DNA of 64,000 bases from Spinacia oleracea. Lineage: Eukaryota > Streptophyta > Magnoliopsida > Caryophyllales > Amaranthaceae. Shown here one piece after another: positions 58,526 to 64,000 of the stretch (positions are counted from its first letter, which is position 1; the number at the start of each line of letters is the position of its first letter). The notes beneath the pieces were generated by a model. The model was not told the origin of the DNA, ran no database searches, and was given only the letters and a program-made list of their open reading frames with translations. Made by a program: the position numbers and the translations under genes. The stretch is taken from positions 112,130,141 through 112,194,140 of the forward strand of contig NC_079487.1 of NCBI RefSeq assembly GCF_020520425.1, written 5' to 3'.

Positions 58526-60870
58526 TGTAAGAATAAAAATTTGTCCACACCAAGGTCTCCTACCTTTGTGATCGAGTTTCAGATTTCAGTGCACATGTGG
58601 TTTTTTTTAACAACGTACAAATAGTCAAAATAAAAAACAATTGACGTAGACAAATTTCATACAAATCTTGAGGAGTTCCAACAAAATTAACAGCTGGCTT
58701 CCACACCTGTGCATTTAAGTCTAAAAAATGAAGATTATATAATTGATAAACTTATTGCACGAGACACCTCAAGAATAATTCTCACATAAATTCCAAAAAG
58801 AAATTGAAAGATTTTGGACCGCATGGACAATCCAAATAAATAACACGAGACACTTTAAAAATAATTTCCGAGTATATAATCCAAAAACTAGAAGGATTTT
58901 GGATGGCATGGACAATTCAAATAGAAAACAGAGATAGGAAATATTTTGTTTGGGTGAAGAATTGAAGAGTGTAGACGTACGTGTATAAGAAAGATTGTCG
59001 ATGAAATTGGAGCAATGTATAATGAGGGGACAAGAAAATTGGAAAAAAAGGACGTATTTTTAGGACCTATGTTCCCTGAATTATGATACCCGTTGCCTTC
59101 GGAGCACTCAATATGAATTATGAGGTCCCTCACATTGTTGAACAAATGGGACATCAACCAAACCCCATCATTTTTCGATGCCTTGGATTCTAATTTACTC
59201 TTTTTTAAAATAATATTTTTATTTTGTTTAATTGTTTTGTTTTAGCCTTATTGAGTTTTGACCTAATATGGTCACATGTAACGTATCTTTTCAACTCTTG
59301 CATTCTAAGAATCATATCTTCAGTGAGAGTAGTGAGAATCACTTCACAAGTGGATTCAAAATGTTTGTAGAGTACAATGATATAAATGAGATTTGATGTT
59401 ATCATTAACTTAAAACTTTATACAAATAAATAACTATGCTCTTACACAATCGATCTTCTACTAACTAAATGATCAAGATGCAACAAATTGAGTTGAACTC
59501 AGTTGACGTAGATGATTAATTGGTTGTAATGTTTTTTTTTTTTTTCCTTGGGAGGTTGTAATTAATTAGTTACGGACAACTTATGACGTCAGATCTCTTG
59601 ATTTTGTATTCGTAAAAACACTTAACATAATTGTTTCTTTATTTTATTTTTCTATACTGGCATTATCTTAATATAACTATTGTTTCAAAATGAAGGGAGT
59701 AATAAATAGGTCTTCAAAAACCATTTTAAGAAAGGAGCTTCCTTACATAGCTAATTAATCACAAAATCTATGTATTCACCTAACCACATTGTACATTGTG
59801 AGATTGTGTATCTACTCCGTATAATTGTTTGTAATTTGTGAGCATATGAATTTAAGATACGACCGATTGTATTGTAGATATCATTGCACTCTTCAAAAAT
59901 ATCAAGAGAAATGTTATTTAATTATATGGAGTTATCCAGCTAATTAACGTTTAGATTGGTTTACACTTGAATATCACGGGAAAATGATTCGCATGGCCAG
60001 CATAGTTCTTAAAATCATTAGCTTTTTCGTGCGAATGAAGCTAAAAATATCATCAAATTAAAGTAATTGCATATATATATTATTAATTAATTTAACTTTA
60101 GCTCGAAAGTAATCGCATTATTGCTAATGGTCAAAAGCTTCTAGACAATTGAGGTAAAAGCGGTATCAATATGGAAACAAGTTTTGACCTTACGAAAATT
60201 TCATCATAAAATGTAAAGAGCTAATGTTTTACTGATGTGATATAAACTAAAAAAGGTAAATCATCTTTATAATCGTGCTTTACTTGCTACCTTTTTCTTA
60301 ATCAATAATGATTGTTAACAAGCTTTGATCTTCAGAAATCCTTCAAACTTGATATTAATTTAGATCCAACTACCTTAAAAGTCATATTAAATCAAGTTGT
60401 TCATCTCTAATTTGATTTTTTATATGGATTTTCAAATTCGCCTATTACTTCGTACCGTTGAATTATTGTTCCAAACATTATATGTACATGTCACATATTG
60501 ATAAAAGAACACAAGAGAGGTTCGTGTAATTTTAATATGTAATCTCTTTTGATCTGTGTGAAGTAGAGACCATGAATTACTCTAATCAGAGGTGTGCATA
60601 GACATAGAAATACAATACACTCTAAGATTTTAGAATTAAGATTGATAATTTTGTTTCTTATGGTTTATTTGTTTACTAGAACCTTTGATAAATAATAAAT
60701 TGTTCTTGAGCCATTAGTTTGTTGTTCTTGAGCCATATATGTTTAGTATAATTGTATGTATAGATACTTTTTCAGCAAAATTATTCTGAAACAAAGACGG
60801 TATATAGCTCCCAGTTAAGTGTTTTAAATTCCAATTAAATTATCTCAATGGTTGCACAAAAAAAATATTA
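58526..60870. other. Gene-poor region
   Basis: No supported gene. At 58975-59085 a plus-strand stretch (DEIGAMYNEGTRKLEKKDVF) is open for some 35 codons and might be a gene fragment, unrecognised. Otherwise AT-rich. Confidence 0.4.
58758..58929 (+). repeat. Imperfect 86-bp tandem duplication
   Basis: Two copies starting cacgagacac (58758 and 58844), each running to gattttgga..gcatggacaat.caaata. Confidence 0.75.
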
Positions 60871-61497
60871 CGGCATGTTTGGTAGCCGATCATATATAAA
60901 TAATGTTAATAGGAATGAATCTGTATGTAAATCTATAAGGAAAATTAATATTCATTCACATGGTAATGTTAGTTCACTCAATATTATTTCTTTATGAATT
61001 TCTATTACCATTCATTTATCATTTGGGGAGTGGTAATAGGTGTGAATGCAAATTTATGAAAAAAAACCCAAGTTTGAGACAAAATTTCATTACCATGGAC
61101 ATCATAATATTATTTTCTTGCCAAACTTTCATTAACACTTAGGGGGTGTTTGCTTCGCGATTTCTAGGTATGAGGTATGAGTTTAGAATGGTCTAAACTC
61201 ATACCATGTGTTTGGTTGAAGTTTTTAAGAGTTTTAAACTCATACCTCAAACCCCCAATGTATGGGTTTTGGAAACCCAGGAGGAGGTGAGTATGACTCA
61301 TACCTTTACTCTAGGTATCAAACAAAAGAAAAAAACTCATCCCCAAATCAAACCAAACACATGGTATTAAGAATCAAGTTCCAAACTCATACCACATTGA
61401 TATCATTCTTGATTCCAACCTCATACAAACTTGCGAACCAAACGTCCCTTAGATATATTCTCATTCCCAACGTTTATTACCGGTACCAAACAGGCCG
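60871..61497. mobile_element. Outer MITE, interrupted by a Tourist element
   Basis: Left CGGCATGTTTGGTAGCCG and right inverse CGGCCTGTTTGGTACCGG are near-matching ends. tta precedes and taa follows, which extends the inverted repeat but leaves no clear target duplication. About 320 bp once the inner element is removed. Confidence 0.65.
61142..61448. mobile_element. Tourist MITE (PIF/Harbinger) nested in another MITE
   Basis: Left GGGGGTGTTTGCTTCGCG, right inverse GGGACGTTTGGTTCGCAAG; TTA target duplications at 61139-61141 and 61449-61451. The interior is repetitive (actcatacc and its inverse). Open frames across it are spurious. Confidence 0.85.
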
Positions 61498-61500
61498 TAA

Positions 61501-62230
61501 ATGCTTTAATAATGGTAATGAGCCGGATTCCTAATTGCATTATATCCACGATATTGATGTTGTGGAACTTTTTATCTCCAGGATTTGCAAAACCGATCGA
61601 ATCCGCCCAAAAATAGCAAATACAGAAATTAAAGATGAACAAAATAAATGGAAAGCAAATACTCATGGTCATTGACTCGATCATTGAGCATGCAGATTAG
61701 GATATTATTCTGTTTTCAATTATTTCATGAATTTATTTTAGATTCTTTTAAAACAAAAACCATTTAAATACGAAACCAGTGTAATAATGTTTACAGAAAA
61801 ATTATGAATAATTCCTATCAATTCCATATATTTTCAGAAAATCCTTTTCGTAAGTCACATAATTACCTTATATTCAAGCATCAAAACCCTCATTTTTTTC
61901 TTCTTTCAAAGCTAAGGAACATCTAGAAACAAGTACTCATATTACATAAAGAAGAACTAAAACAAGTTTGATGTTTATGTGATATGCGATGATTAATTAA
62001 AACTTGTTGTACGGAGAAGAATACAATACACTCGTTATATATATCGAATCCTCTTTTTTAAATGCATCTTTACATATATACTATCGAAAAAGGGATTACC
62101 TTATGTAGACAAGGTTCGTCATCTCAGCAGAAGAAGAATTAGCCCTTTTTGAAATTGTTTGTAGTTGGTTAAAAATACGAGGGAAATGAATTAAACTGAA
62201 CTGAACTGAACTGAATTAAATGATATGATA
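61501..62230. other. Downstream flank of MIR393
   Basis: No gene seen. A (ctgaa)n run of about four units lies at 62192-62214. Confidence 0.5.
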
Positions 62231-62250
62231 AATTAAGCTACGGAAGGATA

Positions 62251-62271
62251 AATCCAAAGAGATTGCATGAT
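62251..62271 (-). ncRNA. MIR393: miR393-3p (star strand)
   Basis: 21 nt starting ATCATGCAATC. It pairs with the guide with one A/C mismatch and one bulge, and offset ends compatible with Dicer-like cutting. Confidence 0.85.
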
Positions 62272-62306
62272 CCACAAACAGACTTTGCATAAAAATAGCT
62301 AAGTTG

Positions 62307-62328
62307 GGATCAATGCGATCCCTTTGGA
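62307..62328 (-). ncRNA. MIR393: Mature miR393-5p
   Basis: 22 nt beginning TCCAAAGGG and ending GATCC, exact to the conserved guide strand. A 22-nt length with 5' U is suited to AGO1 and can trigger secondary siRNAs from its targets. Confidence 0.95.
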
Positions 62329-62501
62329 TTCCTCCTCCAGCTGCTGTTAGCTAGGAACACAATCAACTAAACACCACTTCGATCTTTCTGTTTCTCTCTC
62401 TCTATACCAAGTATTTGTTTCTCTCTCTTGTGGGTACAGGGATGAGAATTGAGTGGAAGCATGAGGCTCTACTTAAATAAGAAAAGGGCTCCAAAACGCA
62501 C

Positions 62502-62511
62502 TATATATAAA
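62502..62511 (-). promoter_or_regulatory. Probable TATA box of MIR393
   Basis: TTTATATATAG on the minus strand, about 170 nt upstream of the mature miRNA. A second TATA-like word (ctatttataatag) lies near 62581-62594, so the start site is not settled. Confidence 0.4.
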
Positions 62512-62732
62512 TGAGCCTACTATTCTCATACTGTATGATCTAAGCTAAGCTAGCTCATGTGTTTACAATTCTTCTTTTACTATTATAAATAGGCAGACCA
62601 TTATTCGATCTACTTGGTCCCATCTACCCCTTCATACTATTAATTATTGCTCTGTTTATGACGATGTGTCGTTCTATTCATCTGATTTATTATTAAACCC
62701 TCGACTTATTTTTGTTGTCCATAACATAATTA

Positions 62733-62980
62733 CACTGCAAGAATTTGTATATTTAATGACAACCTAATTACGACGGTTCAAAAATCCCGTCGCAAAACAA
62801 CCAAACAAAGACAGGAACAATCGTTGCAAATGTCTTTTTACGACGGGTTAACGACGGAATTTTCATTAATGACGGCCCCCTTAATGACGGGTTCACGACA
62901 AGAAATTCCGTCATTAATCAACGATTATTGACCTTTAATGATGGGGTTTCCCGTCGTTAATTGAACAATTTCCTGCAGTG
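62733..62980 (+). mobile_element. Non-autonomous CACTA-type element, same family as 16320-16624
   Basis: Left CACTGCAAGAATTTGTAT, right ACAATTTCCTGCAGTG, with a 3-bp duplication tta (62730-62732, 62981-62983). Interior words gacgggttaacgacgg, atgacggccccctt and tcaacgattattgac match the element at 16320. 248 bp. It sits about 390 bp upstream of the MIR393 hairpin. Confidence 0.85.
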
Positions 62981-62983
62981 TTA

Positions 62984-63499
62984 TCCTCATTATAACTAAT
63001 TTAAAGTTTTGAAATGTTTTTTTCACGATTTGTACAAAGGCTAATGATATGTGCGGTGTTTAGGGTTCTAAGTAAGCATTTAATGCATTTCCTAAGTATG
63101 CAAAGGGATGTCGCCGAGCCGAGCAACGTGTTTGGTTGTTCGAGGTTTAAATCGTTTAAGGTTTACATTGTTTGAGCTTAGCTCACAAGTAGCTCGTTTA
63201 AGTTCGAGTCGAGCTAAATCAATATAATTGAGCTTTTGATAAACGAGTAGATCACATTTAAACCAACAGAATAGGGATCGTTCTGTATCATTGTCAATTT
63301 CTAGCTTTTGATTTATGACAAATTTGTTAGGGTTATGAATTTTCCTTGTGTTTGCATTGCATATCATTTGTGTTATATAGTACAACTTTGGCTATGAGCT
63401 TCCTAAGTTTAAATTAACCACAAGCCAAACCTACAAAGCCCAATATATACAAGATATTAAATACATAAGCCTTAATGAATAAACCCTAATGAATAAACC
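62984..63499. other. Repeat-derived spacer, probably with LTR remains of the adjoining fossil
   Basis: Contains gagc/agctcg-rich decayed repeat words (63105-63260). Left of the copia fossil, LTR-like sequence with tatataacacaaatg near 63370 on the minus strand suggests its 3' LTR, but limits cannot be set because the mate is absent. Confidence 0.35.
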
Positions 63500-64000
63500 C
63501 TAATACCCTTTCTCAAATTGGAGCATGGAGATCACAAATGCCTAACTTGTAGAGTAAATACAAATTTTTTCTCTTGCCTAATGCCTTCGTTAAAATGTCA
63601 GCAAATTGATTGTCTGTAGAAACCTAACTATTGGTAATAATACCCTCCTAAATAGCATCTATATCTCGTACATAGTGACAATCAATCTCTATATGCTTCG
63701 TGCGTTCGTGAAATACGGGATTGTGAGCAATGTGTAGAGCGGACTTACTGTCACAAAACAAAGCCATGGCATGGGGGTGAGCAACACCAATACTAAGAAG
63801 TAAGGGTTTAAGCCACCTCAACTCCGAAGTAATGGTTTCCATAGCACGGTACTCGACCTCCGCAGACGAGCGAGAAACAACATGTTGCTTCTTGATTTTC
63901 CAAGACATTGGGAAACCACCAAGAAATACCATCCAACCCACGAGAGATCTCCAAGTCAAGGGGAAGCTTGCCCATTCAGAATCGCACCAATTAGACAAAT
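63500..64000 (-). mobile_element. Ty1/copia fossil, RNase H end, runs off the window
   Basis: Minus-strand sequence from the right edge reads CDSEWASFPLTWRSLVGWMV...SWKIKKQHVVSRSSAEVEYR...FCDSKSALHIAHNPVFHERTKHIEIDCHYVRD in pieces typical of copia RNase H, followed by a decayed C-terminal tail (ADILTKAL-like). The rest of the element lies beyond the window. Broken; I see at least one or two breaks in this part. Confidence 0.85.

Larger units (their letters stand above)
62235..62345 (-). ncRNA. MIR393: MIR393 precursor hairpin
   Basis: On the minus strand the 5' arm (62328 to 62307) is identical at all 22 positions to the conserved plant miR393-5p that starts TCCAAAGGGATCGC. The 3' arm (62271 to 62251, ATCATGCAATCTCTTTGGATT) is the star strand with one difference from the usual form (A for G in GCGATC). 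The arms pair nearly perfectly with a small bulge and a 35-nt loop, and the lower stem continues (ggaggagga with tatccttcc). miR393 directs cleavage of TIR1/AFB auxin-receptor F-box mRNAs, tuning auxin response, root growth and defence. Upstream on the same strand is a GA-rich leader with agagagagaaac words, as in many primary miRNA transcripts. This is outside any open frame. Confidence 0.95.

Noticed and set aside
58975-59085. Possible host gene fragment (DEIGAMYNEGTRKLEKKDVF)
   Set aside because: Open for only about 35 codons, no splice signals nearby and no family I recognise; noted in the region entry but not called.

Overview
The window is plant nuclear DNA. The evidence is spliceosomal introns, Ty1/copia, MULE, Helitron, CACTA, Stowaway and Tourist elements, and an exact copy of the conserved land-plant microRNA miR393. 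A eudicot of the Caryophyllales type is my guess from general sequence flavour, with low confidence. Most of the window is transposable-element DNA. Only two host loci are well supported: a single-exon L-type lectin membrane protein without a kinase (24712-25815, minus) and a MIR393 precursor (about 62235-62345, minus).

Layout. At 665-11916 three insertions sit inside one another: a plus-strand Helitron holds a minus-strand Helitron, which holds a whole-looking 10.4-kb Ty1/copia element (1139-11513) with near-identical LTRs and one long gag-pol frame. From 12 to 24.7 kb the DNA is AT-rich and gene-poor, with an LTR relic, a CACTA-type MITE and three Stowaway MITEs. The lectin gene follows. 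Then come a Tourist-like element (26195-26972) and a broken minus-strand copia fossil (about 27.3-29.4 kb) that carries a hAT MITE. At 30086-48454 a 4592-bp unit is present four times head to tail with almost no divergence. Each unit holds most of a Helitron with a captured gene-like exon/intron series. The right edge of the array lies inside another inverted-repeat element.

At 51251-56735 lies what looks like a complete, two-gene Mutator-like element (MULE). It has terminal inverted repeats of about 130-140 bp and a 9-bp target duplication matching at 8 of 9 bases. A four-exon transposase gene (one leader exon, three coding; DDE, SWIM and CCHC motifs) runs rightward. A small zf-GRF protein gene with a hydrophobic tail runs leftward from the right end, behind an AUG-free CAA/CAG-rich leader of about 400 nt. 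This convergent layout recalls mudrA/mudrB of maize MuDR, with a different second gene.

From 57 kb to the end there are a 5'-truncated LINE, a MULE-type MITE beside its poly(A) tail, a Tourist MITE nested in another MITE, the MIR393 locus, a second CACTA-type MITE of the same family, and a copia RNase H fossil running off the right edge.

The strongest candidates for further attention are the two-gene MULE with its AUG-free leader, the four-copy Helitron-derived array, the nested Helitron/Helitron/copia structure and the MIR393 gene. All sequence comparisons were made by eye; no database search was possible.
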